Source: an uncultured Flavobacteriales bacterium (GTDB taxonomy: Bacteria > Bacteroidota > Bacteroidia > Flavobacteriales_D > Sanyastnellaceae). From it: 35,286 nt of DNA. Below are positions 1 to 9,102 of the stretch, in pieces; position 1 is the first letter of the stretch, and every line of letters begins with the position of its first letter. The DNA lies in NCBI GenBank assembly GCA_913051865.1, contig CAJXHE010000011.1:1-35286 (forward strand). Reading direction: 5' to 3'. The translations under genes were made by a program, and so were the position numbers. The notes under the pieces are model-generated. The model worked only from the letters and a program-made list of their open reading frames with translations. It made no database searches and had not been told where the DNA came from.

Positions 1-697
1 GGGGGTCTGACTTAAGTCGTGCTTGAAGAAAGCGAAGGACTTGCGTCTTCAAGCCACTGAAACTCATATTAAGACCGTCTACTTTAGACCCCTTAAATAC
101 AAACGCTTCCGGATCCCCCAATTGTGCATATTTATCCACGAGGGGGCCTCCGGGATACGGGAGACCTATGAGTTTGGCAACTTTATCGAACGCCTCTCCA
201 GCTGCATCATCAACAGTCGTTCCGATAACATTCATATCTGATGCGCTGTGGACATGAACAATCTGGGTATGCCCCCCAGAAACTGTCAAACACAGAAATG
301 GAAAGTCAGGCGAAGGACTTGGCGCTAAAAAATGCGCCAAAATATGCGCCCGCATATGGTGAACGGGGACGGTGGGCAAATCATGAGCCCACGCCCATGA
401 TTTTGCGAAAGATGTTCCAACAAGCAAAGAGCCACTTAAACCAGGACCTATGGTATAGGCAACAGCGTCGATGTCTGAGGGAGAAATATGCGCATCTTTT
501 ATGGCCAAATCAACCGTCGCAGTGATATTACTCATATGTGCTCTCGAGGCAAGCTCAGGCACCACACCACCGTAACGTGTGTGTATCTCTTGATTTGCCA
601 CAAGATTAGAAAGCACGGTATCCCCTTTCACTACAGACACTCCTGTATCGTCACACGACGATTCAATAGCGAGTATTGTTAAGTTTGGAATTTTCAT
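1..697 (-). CDS. tsaD: tRNA N6-adenosine threonylcarbamoyltransferase, TsaD (partial, C-terminus beyond window)
   Basis: This gene is missing from the ORF track because its stop lies left of base 1; I translated the reverse complement by hand. It starts MKIPNLTILAIESSCDDTG and stays open for 232 codons to the edge. Visible family marks are the N-terminal ESSCDDTG motif, the metal-binding HHMRAH segment (two His three residues apart), SGGHTQ, the GEAFDK stretch and FSGLKT. TsaD is the catalytic ASKHA-fold subunit that transfers the threonylcarbamoyl group to A37 of ANN-decoding tRNAs in the cytoplasm. Full family length is about 335-340 residues, so roughly the last 100 are outside. It is divergent from tamB with an 87-bp gap, an arrangement I recall as common in Bacteroidota. 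The plus-strand ORFs of 60-95 aa here are shadows. Confidence 0.96.
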   Translation of the reverse strand, partial: MKIPNLTILAIESSCDDTGVSVVKGDTVLSNLVANQEIHTRYGGVVPELASRAHMSNITATVDLAIKDAHISPSDIDAVAYTIGPGLSGSLLVGTSFAKSWAWAHDLPTVPVHHMRAHILAHFLAPSPSPDFPFLCLTVSGGHTQIVHVHSASDMNVIGTTVDDAAGEAFDKVAKLIGLPYPGGPLVDKYAQLGDPEAFVFKGSKVDGLNMSFSGLKTQVLRFLQARLKSDP

Positions 698-784
698 CTT
701 TTATAAGTGACAACGTAAAATAAGTACAACTGCGAAAGTACGGCGCACAAGACTTCTTATCTTGCTTGCACAACAAAAGAGTAA

Positions 785-3700
785 GTGACCGAGAATTCAA
801 ACATATTAAAGAAAAAGGGTCGCAAGCTCAAGAAGTGGGTCTTTAGCGCTATCAAAATAGTTACGATAGTCGTTTTAATTCTATCTGGCTTGACCCAACT
901 TCCACCCGTCCAAACCGCAATAATAAATTATGCGACTGACATGGTCACTGAATCCTTGGGCCTTGAGATGGAAATAGGTGCAGTAGAACTACACTTTTTT
1001 CAGCGCACTTTAACCTTGAGTGATCTTACTTGCGCCACAGGAGATGCTGAGATTTCATGTGGCACATTCGACTTAAAATACAAAGGATCTAATTCTGAAG
1101 GCGTTTCTGAGTTTGGCAAAATCAGTTTAGATGGAGTCCGTTTTTTTGCGGACAGCTTAGACCAATTCTATGGCGCTTTCACCAGTGGGTCTACAAGCGA
1201 ATATTCTCGCCGTAAAATGTTATTTGAACGTGTCGAAATGACCGATTTTGAATGGCAATTAGGCGATTCACTCAATGGACACATCGCCTCATTCGCACTC
1301 GATTCGATTGTCATTGAAAGTGGCAAGGAGACGCGCAAAGACGATATTTCTGCTAACATTGGTGGATATGAAATCCTGAATGCCACTTCGTATTTTAACG
1401 AAACAAAAGTGATTTCAGTTGAGGAAACGTTCGGAAAAGGAAAATTCACAAACAACACATTCAACCTGACAGTCGCGGACTTTAAAGCTGCAGGAATAGA
1501 ATTCCAAGGCGAACTGGGAAGAGGTGACGACTCGGAATTGGAAGGAGGGTTAGCGGGGAACCAACTCCCAAATTTTGATGTCTTGGTCACCGTTCATCCC
1601 ACCTTCATAGTTCCTTGGGTAAATGATGAGGTTAATGACATTCTGGGAGCGCTTAACACGGATGAAATGACCGGAAAGGTCATCTACAAAAACGGCGTGC
1701 TTGTGATAAATAAACTGACTAATTCTGACGGAACTATTTCGGGTAGCGCCAGAAACATAGGCGAAGAACTTGCCTGGGACCTCAACGTTGACCTGAAGGC
1801 AAGCTTATTAAAACCTTGGACTGAAGATTTAAAAGTGGCCATGCAAGAAATATCTCCTCAAGCTAAAAAAATAGCTGATAAGATAGAATCCATTCATCTT
1901 TCGGCACGAGGAAGCACAAATAACATTGAAGGTACAGTGGCTGTCAGTCAAAATTTAGGAGGTGGCCTTTCTCTCCAGGCAGACTACACATTGAATTGGA
2001 AAGAACATGGTTTTGCTGCTGGATGGGAAAGTACGTTTCATTTCGACAGCCTAGAAACCGAATATGGCATCTTCGAAAATATAAATGCAGAAATTTATGG
2101 CGAAGAAGGACATGTCGACGTAACATGGGACAACGACATCCGAAAAGCAAAGACCTTCGGAAATAGCTGGGAATTGCACACCCGTTTAAACGGCTTTGCA
2201 GAGTGGAATAACCCCAACAGGGGCGGCAAACTCACTGCAAATCTTAACTTCATAAAACCTGTTTTAATTCAAATTAAAGACAACAACTCATCAATACAAG
2301 CGCCGATTAAATTCGACAGATTCAACCTTGTTGCCGCCCTTCATCCTGAGAAAAATCAAACGATAGAAAAAGGGGTTCTAGATGTTCAAATTGAATCGGA
2401 TTTGATGACAGGAGATGCAAGATTCTCTTTGGATACAGAAATGTGGACGGAATGGCTTGACTTAATGATCATGAGAGTCGATCGCGAGAACAAGTCACCT
2501 GTTGCAAATACACTTCTCACGAGTGGACGCTGTGAAATCCTTCAATCAAAGCCCATTTCTGCGATACTGGGAACGACGCTTACTGTGTCAGAAGGAACAG
2601 AGTTCTCATGGCTCATCGACCATCAAAAAACCGAAGCACTCGGAAAAACTGATTGGGTAGAATTTGATGATTTTAAATTAAACAATGTCTTTCTTGACTT
2701 CAGTGGACGAACAGATGAAAATTGGATAAATATAGAAGCTTCAGAGCTATTAAAGCGTGGCGACATCTATGCGCAAGACATGAATATAGACATCCATGCG
2801 GACACGGTTTGGACTGCAGATTGTGGATGGAAAAACTTCGCTGGAATTGAAGGCATCGTCAGCTTAGAAGGCCTTCTAGAGCAAGAAGATTCATGGGGAT
2901 TTGACCTCTATGAGGCGACCATACCTCTGGGAAACGACACGCTCGAGCTCACGAGAATACCGTCATCTTTGTCGCTAAATTCAACTGAGATATCTAGTGA
3001 CGGGATGAGCTGGACAGGGGGAGGATTTAAAGCTGACATCGAAGGACAAGTTGGAGGCGATAGCGCCAAACCTTTAAACTTCTTAATCCACACAGACCGA
3101 ATTGATACGAGCAGAACGAAAACATGGTTTAATATTCCCCTGAGCGCATCAAACATCAATCTTTCTGGATCATTGGGCGGGTCATTAAGGAACCCTGTGA
3201 TCCGTATTTCTGGGGAGGGTGAAGGCGTGTCATATGGAGGTGAAACGATCCCTAAAAGTAAATTTGAACTCACGTATTCAAAGCGAGACATACAAATTCA
3301 AAGCGACATGACAGGGTTTGGTGTTAACGGAGAGGGAATTATCCACACCTCAGGGTCGGTCACTCCGCTCCCATTAGGCGATTTCAACTTGAACCTTATG
3401 TCTTATACCACAGACTTCCCTCTGAGTTGGGCGAATACTATTTTAAATGAAAAAACAGCCAAACTGGGAGGAAAACTAGATGCAGCTTTCACCGTTCAAG
3501 GCCCCTTCAGAAAACCAAGCATATTGGGTGGAGGTGTTTTAAAAGAGGCAAAAGTAAAAATCCAATACCTTGGCACTGAGTATGATGTCAACGGTAAGTT
3601 TGATGTCAAACCCGACGGAATCGAACTCAACGGAGTTGTCATTAAAGACAGCTATGGTGGTGAAGGTGTTTTGGTGGGAACCGCATTGCATGAAAATTAT

Positions 3701-4975
3701 GAGAAGTGGAATTTAGATATTTCTATGAGCATAGATGACCTGAATAAACCTTTAGAGGTCATGAACATACCACGTTCTCCAGATGCTTATTTCTATGGAA
3801 ATGCAAATGGCGTTGGGGATATTAATGTCTTCGGCTATGACGATAAACTCTATATTGAAGCGCGACTGAAAACAACCAAAGGCACTCAGTTTGTGCTTCC
3901 TATGGATGCTGGAACGAGCACTACATGGTCATCCTTTGTTGAGATTATTGACCACTCCACTCAGGAAGACACTGACAATGAATCTGTTAATGAGAATGAA
4001 TCCAAAACCTCCGTTCGTCTTGACTTAATTATTGATGTGGATCAAGAAAGTGAAGCAAGAATCGTTTTTGACGAAGCGGTGGGAGATGAAATCATCGGGA
4101 AATGTGAGGGGGTGATCCATTTGGGCCTTGATGATTTTGAACGACTTGCGATGTTCGGATCACTCAAGGTGATAGAAGGTGAGTACCTTTTCACCTTGTC
4201 CAACTTCATAAACAAGAGGTTCGTTGCGGAACCTGGTGGCACGATAAAATGGTATGGCGACCCATACAAAGCAGAAATAGATTTAAGAACGTTGTACTCA
4301 ACACGAACCTCGCTCCTTCCAATCGCTCCGGAAACCTTAGACAACAGCAAACAAAAAGTAGACTTGATTCTCGCAATGAATGGAGATCTTATGAGACCTG
4401 GCATCAATTTCGACATTCAGCTTCCTGATGGAGATTCTAGGACCAAGGCTACTTTGGCCTCACTCTTGGCGAATGAAGAAGAGATGAACAGGCAAGCCAT
4501 ATCACTCCTGATTCTTCAACAGTTCCTTCCTCCCCAATGGCAAGCAGCGGCCATAGGAAGTACTGGACTTCAAGAAAACAGTACAGAGCTGATTTCAGCC
4601 CAATTGGGAAACTGGTTATCAGGACTTAGTGACGATGTTAATATTGGAATAGATTACGATGCGAGAAACAATTCTGGCAACGAAGCTGCACTCGCAGTGG
4701 CACTTTCCACTCAACTTCTTAATGACAGGCTCCACGTTGAAGGCGAGCTCGGAACACAACAACTCAATACTGGGTCAATAGATGATTTACAACTCAAAGA
4801 ATTTCGAATCAAATACGATCTCAAAGATGATGGAACACTCCAACTTACTGGATACTCTACACAACGCGCAAATATCCCAGGACTCGAGGGCGAAAGTGTT
4901 CAGGGCGTAGGAATACTATTACACCGTGACTTCACTCGGTTCAGGAATTTATTTGGAATCCGAAACGACCAATGA
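785..4975 (+). CDS. tamB: TamB-like translocation/assembly module protein (DUF490)
   Basis: 1396 residues. A short basic N-terminus is followed by one hydrophobic membrane anchor (about residues 17-40), then a very long beta-rich periplasmic region. The last 300 or so residues, ending in LLHRDFTRFRNLFG, look like the Bacteroidota TamB C-terminal domain. TamB proteins are AsmA-like lipid-bridge or assembly factors that span the periplasm and work with a BamA-family outer-membrane partner. No such partner is in the window. The start is a GTG directly after an in-frame TAA at 782-784, so no earlier start is possible in this frame. The length is typical for the phylum. The gene lies back-to-back with tsaD and converges on the GT2 gene, with 48 bp between their ends. 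Confidence 0.92.
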   Translation: MTENSNILKKKGRKLKKWVFSAIKIVTIVVLILSGLTQLPPVQTAIINYATDMVTESLGLEMEIGAVELHFFQRTLTLSDLTCATGDAEISCGTFDLKYKGSNSEGVSEFGKISLDGVRFFADSLDQFYGAFTSGSTSEYSRRKMLFERVEMTDFEWQLGDSLNGHIASFALDSIVIESGKETRKDDISANIGGYEILNATSYFNETKVISVEETFGKGKFTNNTFNLTVADFKAAGIEFQGELGRGDDSELEGGLAGNQLPNFDVLVTVHPTFIVPWVNDEVNDILGALNTDEMTGKVIYKNGVLVINKLTNSDGTISGSARNIGEELAWDLNVDLKASLLKPWTEDLKVAMQEISPQAKKIADKIESIHLSARGSTNNIEGTVAVSQNLGGGLSLQADYTLNWKEHGFAAGWESTFHFDSLETEYGIFENINAEIYGEEGHVDVTWDNDIRKAKTFGNSWELHTRLNGFAEWNNPNRGGKLTANLNFIKPVLIQIKDNNSSIQAPIKFDRFNLVAALHPEKNQTIEKGVLDVQIESDLMTGDARFSLDTEMWTEWLDLMIMRVDRENKSPVANTLLTSGRCEILQSKPISAILGTTLTVSEGTEFSWLIDHQKTEALGKTDWVEFDDFKLNNVFLDFSGRTDENWINIEASELLKRGDIYAQDMNIDIHADTVWTADCGWKNFAGIEGIVSLEGLLEQEDSWGFDLYEATIPLGNDTLELTRIPSSLSLNSTEISSDGMSWTGGGFKADIEGQVGGDSAKPLNFLIHTDRIDTSRTKTWFNIPLSASNINLSGSLGGSLRNPVIRISGEGEGVSYGGETIPKSKFELTYSKRDIQIQSDMTGFGVNGEGIIHTSGSVTPLPLGDFNLNLMSYTTDFPLSWANTILNEKTAKLGGKLDAAFTVQGPFRKPSILGGGVLKEAKVKIQYLGTEYDVNGKFDVKPDGIELNGVVIKDSYGGEGVLVGTALHENYEKWNLDISMSIDDLNKPLEVMNIPRSPDAYFYGNANGVGDINVFGYDDKLYIEARLKTTKGTQFVLPMDAGTSTTWSSFVEIIDHSTQEDTDNESVNENESKTSVRLDLIIDVDQESEARIVFDEAVGDEIIGKCEGVIHLGLDDFERLAMFGSLKVIEGEYLFTLSNFINKRFVAEPGGTIKWYGDPYKAEIDLRTLYSTRTSLLPIAPETLDNSKQKVDLILAMNGDLMRPGINFDIQLPDGDSRTKATLASLLANEEEMNRQAISLLILQQFLPPQWQAAAIGSTGLQENSTELISAQLGNWLSGLSDDVNIGIDYDARNNSGNEAALAVALSTQLLNDRLHVEGELGTQQLNTGSIDDLQLKEFRIKYDLKDDGTLQLTGYSTQRANIPGLEGESVQGVGILLHRDFTRFRNLFGIRNDQ

Positions 4976-5023
4976 CTTACAGAGGAGTCGCGAAGGCATT
5001 ATGATAAAATATGTCGTTTTAAG

Positions 5024-6067
5024 CTATGACAGAAGAACCCAGTCTTTTTCCTCGGGAAAGCGCAGGGCTGCTGGGTAGCCAAACTTATGAAGTTGTCTAA
5101 GTCCGTCTAAAATTAAATCTTTCTTTTGTGAAGACATAAAAACAACTGAGTCTATTTCATTTTCAAATGTGGAATGCTCTGAATAATTCTTAATCTTTAC
5201 TACTGCTTGAGGATTAAACCATTTTATCGCATTTGATACGATTACCGCTTCATTTCTACAATTGTTCTCTAGTATAAGAATGTCCTTTTCTCCTTTGTTA
5301 ATGAAATCAAGCCTGCGATATTTCCAAAATGTCGCCAACGAATTTTGTTTTGCGATTTTTAAACCTAACATCCCATCAAAGAAGCCCAATTGAAAGAAGG
5401 TTTGGCGTAACCATCTAAAAGCTGACCTAACGATCGCCTCAATAAAGGACGTAGACCTTCCTTCCTCATTCATGAATCGCGCACCCATCTCACTATATAT
5501 AAATAATTTACGGAGCAAATCTGCAGGTTCATTAATGCTGTAATGCAACAAGTCACCTTTAAGGAAACTTGTTGAATACCCTTCTTTTATTTTTACGATT
5601 TCGTGTACATTTCTCCCAGACCACTGTCCTACATTACGATTAAAAAACCGCAACTTTTTATCTGGGTACCATCCACCAAAGTTTACCCAATTCCCACAAT
5701 AATCGGTGCGTCGGCTAATAAAATATCCAACGGGTTGTAGAGATTGAGAACTAAAATTGCCCGAATCTTTGTGGTTTTTACGCCATTTCAATAATGAGTC
5801 AATCAACTCATTACTAAGAACCTCATCAGCATCAATGCTCAGCACCCATTCATACTTAGCCTTTGTAATCGCAAAATTCTTTTGGGTTTTATAACCCTCA
5901 AATTTGTTCTGCAGAACAACAGCTCCTTTCTCTTTACAGATTTCAATTGTTCTGTCTGTAGAAAATGAATCTATAACAATTATCTCGTCCACAACTGTCC
6001 TCAGAGAATCAATTGAACGCGCAATAATACGCTCTTCGTTATATGTAATCACCACAGCTGAAATCAC
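5024..6067 (-). CDS. Family 2 glycosyltransferase (WaaE/KdtX-like) with C-terminal extension
   Basis: The first 260 or so residues form a GT-A family 2 glycosyltransferase: MISAVVITYNEE at the N-terminus, VIDSFSTDRT, and the DxD-type SIDADEVL motif around residue 78. A trailing helix rich in F, R and Q follows, as in the WaaE/KdtX-like enzymes that add sugars to lipopolysaccharide core. Those enzymes are usually near 250 residues. This one carries about 85 more (from about FINKGEKDILILE to the end) with alternating hydrophobic strands and helices that I cannot assign. The start is GTG; the ATG two bases upstream in the other frame runs straight into TGA. The start overlaps by 4 bases (GTGA) the TGA that would close the upstream broken glycosyltransferase if its frameshift were repaired. 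Probable role: envelope polysaccharide or LPS synthesis. Confidence 0.88.
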   Translation of the reverse strand: MISAVVITYNEERIIARSIDSLRTVVDEIIVIDSFSTDRTIEICKEKGAVVLQNKFEGYKTQKNFAITKAKYEWVLSIDADEVLSNELIDSLLKWRKNHKDSGNFSSQSLQPVGYFISRRTDYCGNWVNFGGWYPDKKLRFFNRNVGQWSGRNVHEIVKIKEGYSTSFLKGDLLHYSINEPADLLRKLFIYSEMGARFMNEEGRSTSFIEAIVRSAFRWLRQTFFQLGFFDGMLGLKIAKQNSLATFWKYRRLDFINKGEKDILILENNCRNEAVIVSNAIKWFNPQAVVKIKNYSEHSTFENEIDSVVFMSSQKKDLILDGLRQLHKFGYPAALRFPEEKDWVLLS

Positions 6068-6241
6068 ATCGCTAAGTTAGTATTAAGTAAGGAATTTGTG
6101 TCGCTAAATTCAGATAGATCGTTTAGCTTAAAGTATTTTTTTTGGAAAAGAACGAGAAAGCACACGAATAGCATCACGCGAATAGTTCCCTAGACCTGTG
6201 TTGTTTAAAAATGCTCTTTTGGCATCAAATCCTATCTTCAT
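6064..6241 (-). pseudogene. 5' remnant of a GT4-type glycosyltransferase, frameshifted at an 8-A run
   Basis: Reading the reverse strand from the ATG at 6241 gives 37 codons, MKIGFDAKRAFLNNTGLGNY and onward, then a stop at 6128. This is the canonical N-terminus of Bacteroidota GT4-type (glycosyltransferase family 1) proteins, which are normally around 370 residues. The break falls just after a run of eight A (plus-strand T, 6136-6143). Removing one A keeps the frame open for about 27 more codons to a TGA at 6066-6064, overlapping the GTG start of the GT2 gene by 4 bases. It is therefore either the scar of an internal deletion plus a frameshift, or a stub still used for translational coupling. 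It is too short for the ORF track. Confidence 0.7.
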
Positions 6242-6373
6242 CTCAGCGGCAAAATTATAAGTGAGCAAGTTACACAATAGAACTCTGCTGAAAACTTTGA
6301 CCATTTACATGAAGGACGTATGTGCACATAAATGCTACTCAACCTCGAAGATAATAATAACGTAACTTGCAAT

Positions 6374-7471
6374 ATGAAAACCACACAATACATCGTCAGC
6401 CTTGTGTCTATTTTGTTCGTTGTTCATTCTAACCACGCTCAAACGACAATAAACGCTTCTGACCTCCCACAAGCAGGAGGAAGCTATCTCATTCAAACAT
6501 CTACGGCAGACATCACAGGAGATTATGTGAGTACTGGCGCAAATTATGTTTGGGATTTCTCAACATTAGACTCAAATTCGGAGACTCTAGTTGAATTCGG
6601 AGGAATAGCTGAAGCTCCTGCTTTGGCTCAATTTTCCTTCAATAACGCGTGGACAAATCCTGATTATTTATGCGATATTTTCGGCCCTGGAGAGTTCGAC
6701 CTCGCATTCCTGTCAGAGTTAGGCATTGACCTTCCAGTGACAATTTCCAACATGATGAGCTATTACCAAACCTCTGGTTCTTCATATAATCTCGCAGGAA
6801 TTTCTATGAATTTGGAAGGTTTCGATATTCCTATTGAATACAGTGACATTGATGAAATTTATACCCTGCCATTGAATTTTCAGGACGTCATTTCTTCTAC
6901 TTCTGCTTACGAAGTTGACATTCCAAGCGTGCTTAACTACGCGACTTCAGCAACGCGCGAAGGCTCAGTGGACGGATGGGGAACTTTACTTCTCCCCAAC
7001 GGTGCTTCGCACGAAGTTCTGAGAATAAGTACAACAATCACGACGCACGATGTTTTAACGCAAGCAGGAGGCGAACCTTTTGAAATTGACCGCATTTCAA
7101 CTGTTTACACATGGCTCGGTGACGGGGGACTCCCCTATCTTGAAGCAAAAACAATTTTCGGCACCACCTACAGCTTAGAATATCAAGGAGAAGCGCCTAA
7201 TCAAGACAGCTCAAATACAGATGGAATAACAGTGCTTACGCCTTCGGGTTTGGTCGCATTCCCGAACCCAGCTTCTTCTGGAGAAAACATTGTTTTAAGT
7301 GGCGCTGATCAAGAAACAACATGGGAAATCTCAGATTTCATGGGGAAGATTATCATTTCTGGAATGGGACCCATTATTTCTACCGACCTCTTTTCCCCTG
7401 GTTCTTATATCATCTCAACTTCCTCTGAAAAGGGATTGAACACTGAATCCCTTAGGGTCATTATTCAGTAA
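6374..7471 (+). CDS. Secreted T9SS-sorted protein of unknown function
   Basis: I chose the ATG at 6374 rather than the track start at 6332. It places a clean signal peptide (MKTTQYIVSLVSILFVV, cleavage near SNHAQ) at the N-terminus, leaving 365 residues. The body is a beta-rich domain with no motif I can assign. The C-terminal 75 or so residues carry a type A T9SS sorting domain: FPNPASSGENIVLSG, then a strand with DFMGKIIISG, then SPGSYIIST and a final RVIIQ. The protein is thus expected to cross the outer membrane through the Por/T9SS apparatus and be anchored or released at the surface. It stands alone between a glycosyltransferase and a convergent small gene. Confidence 0.85.
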   Translation: MKTTQYIVSLVSILFVVHSNHAQTTINASDLPQAGGSYLIQTSTADITGDYVSTGANYVWDFSTLDSNSETLVEFGGIAEAPALAQFSFNNAWTNPDYLCDIFGPGEFDLAFLSELGIDLPVTISNMMSYYQTSGSSYNLAGISMNLEGFDIPIEYSDIDEIYTLPLNFQDVISSTSAYEVDIPSVLNYATSATREGSVDGWGTLLLPNGASHEVLRISTTITTHDVLTQAGGEPFEIDRISTVYTWLGDGGLPYLEAKTIFGTTYSLEYQGEAPNQDSSNTDGITVLTPSGLVAFPNPASSGENIVLSGADQETTWEISDFMGKIIISGMGPIISTDLFSPGSYIISTSSEKGLNTESLRVIIQ

Positions 7472-7488
7472 GCGACACTTGTTGGGTC

Positions 7489-7899
7489 CTAAATTTCTTT
7501 TCCTTCCATATGGCTATACCAAACATCAATGAGCCACCCTTTTGCGACCTGCGTGTTGCGGAAGATTCTAAAGGGAACAGAGGGTCTAAATAACGCCCAC
7601 CTAATCTTATCTTGAATGACCGCAAGGTTTGACGGAACGACCACAGCACGTGCAATGACACCGTTCATGGCTTGATCACTGCCTAACCATTTAAGCGCAT
7701 CGTGTTCAACAAGCGGCGAGTCTGACGGGATGATATGGAGTACTGGGCCCGAATTTGAAAGTGCATTCCGGTCATCTTCTGTGCGCATAACACAGGCCAA
7801 GTCAATCATAGAGGCTGCACTGTATTTTACGATACACATCCCCATAGAAAGCTCTATTTCAGCTTGACTATGTTTAGAAATTAGGGCATGTTCGTTCAT
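7489..7899 (-). CDS. STAS/SEC14-like small protein (DUF7793-like)
   Basis: 136 residues, cytoplasmic, with no signal peptide. The pattern is an opening beta strand, a central helix-strand section (GVIARAVVVPSNLAVIQDK), then RIFRNTQVAKGWL near the C-terminus. This resembles the small STAS-fold proteins of Bacteroidota in which an aligned F(T/R)xxxxAxxWL motif closes the domain. Their biochemical role is unknown to me. The gene is convergent with the T9SS protein (17 bp apart) and 23 bp downstream of the DUF4249-like gene on the same strand, so both may share a transcript. The family call rests on pattern memory, not a search. Confidence 0.6.
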   Translation of the reverse strand: MNEHALISKHSQAEIELSMGMCIVKYSAASMIDLACVMRTEDDRNALSNSGPVLHIIPSDSPLVEHDALKWLGSDQAMNGVIARAVVVPSNLAVIQDKIRWALFRPSVPFRIFRNTQVAKGWLIDVWYSHMEGKEI

Positions 7900-7922
7900 A
7901 GGTCAGTCGATCGCAAGCGAAT

Positions 7923-9071
7923 TTATTGACAAGTATAGTCAGAAAACGGATTCGGTGTACAGAAATTAAGTTCAGCAGTATCGTCACCCTCCTGAAGGTG
8001 CTCTATTGTATCTGTCGAATATCCCAAACCAAAGACTCCTTGCGTCGTTCGTGACGCCCAAAGACCAAGACCCCCATTAATATTTGAATATTCTGGGCGC
8101 TCTTGAATAATCCCCGTCACAGGGGCGTTCACATCTAGATATATCGCAAGTTCTTCGTTTGCGACAATCAGCAAGAAATCAAACGCTCGTGCGATTTGGC
8201 TATCCGCATCCCAAACCCCCAACTCTCTTGTAATTCTGATGTTTTTCTCCAAACGGGAATTTAATGTGGTGAAAAATGTTTGACCATCGAATAATTTCTC
8301 CAGCTCTTGATTCCCTGAGGTCCCAGGTGGATCTACCGTTCCAATAGACATTTCAATCGTGCGATCACGTGAGCTATCCAATACAGTATGAAAATCATCG
8401 GCCCAATAGTGCTCGATGAAATGGACTCGTAAAACAGCGTCATAACGGGATGCTCCAGATGTAGACAACCACTTGAAAGGATAATTCGGATAGGTGACTT
8501 GCGACGGTCCAACATTCGCGAAATTGAGTTTCACATTGTTTAAACCCGCTGGCGGTTGCTGAATATTTCCTACAGAAACAGCGATCATATTTGTCTCCGC
8601 ACTGACATTGACTGAATCGTCGATCACAATTTCCAAACGGTAGTGCGCATCAGGGTTAAGTGATTCGTTCGCACGTGTAGGCGCATAATACGCTTTGTGT
8701 TCTGGCGCAAAAAACACACCATCTTCTTCTTTGTTTTGGAGTATCGTGTCCTTGAGCTCAAAAACTCTGGTGTCAATGTCATTGACAACCTCCACAAAAC
8801 GTGTTGTAAGTCTTGAGGTCTCGTATTCTGAGGAATCCGGGATTAGCGCGACTAGGGTTTGGTCTCCATCCCCTAACCACGTACGATTAATCCTGACCCA
8901 TTGCGTATCTGCCTTAGCATCTAGAAGCCCAAAAACCACAGGAACAGACACATATGGTGCCGTCAAGTCAACCTCAGTAGTACAACGCGTAAATCCCAAA
9001 GTAAAAATAGCGGCGAGCAAAAAGACTGTGCCACTCTTAAAGATCAGATGTCCATTCATTTTTTTTTGCAT
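7923..9071 (-). CDS. DUF4249-like envelope (lipo)protein
   Basis: 382 residues. A hydrophobic N-terminal segment (FKSGTVFLLAAIFTLGF) is followed by a Cys in LGFTRC, a poor but possible lipobox, then TTEVDLTAPY. The opening Cys-x-x-E-(V/I)-(D)L and a beta-rich body match the DUF4249 type found in many Bacteroidota, which sits at the outer membrane, often near TonB-dependent receptors. None is adjacent here. Two starts are possible, ATG at 9071 and ATG at 9059 (MNGHLIF); the second gives a better signal peptide. It is in line with the acyl-CoA reductase gene upstream (31 bp) and the STAS-like gene downstream, a possible three-gene unit. Function unknown. Confidence 0.65.
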   Translation of the reverse strand: MQKKMNGHLIFKSGTVFLLAAIFTLGFTRCTTEVDLTAPYVSVPVVFGLLDAKADTQWVRINRTWLGDGDQTLVALIPDSSEYETSRLTTRFVEVVNDIDTRVFELKDTILQNKEEDGVFFAPEHKAYYAPTRANESLNPDAHYRLEIVIDDSVNVSAETNMIAVSVGNIQQPPAGLNNVKLNFANVGPSQVTYPNYPFKWLSTSGASRYDAVLRVHFIEHYWADDFHTVLDSSRDRTIEMSIGTVDPPGTSGNQELEKLFDGQTFFTTLNSRLEKNIRITRELGVWDADSQIARAFDFLLIVANEELAIYLDVNAPVTGIIQERPEYSNINGGLGLWASRTTQGVFGLGYSTDTIEHLQEGDDTAELNFCTPNPFSDYTCQ

Positions 9072-9102
9072 GTTGCGAATATACCAAGAATCAAGGGAAG
9101 CA

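Noticed and set aside
23-682. Three plus-strand ORFs (72, 94 and 64 aa) at the left end
   Set aside because: They are antisense shadows of tsaD, whose minus-strand translation shows unmistakable family motifs.
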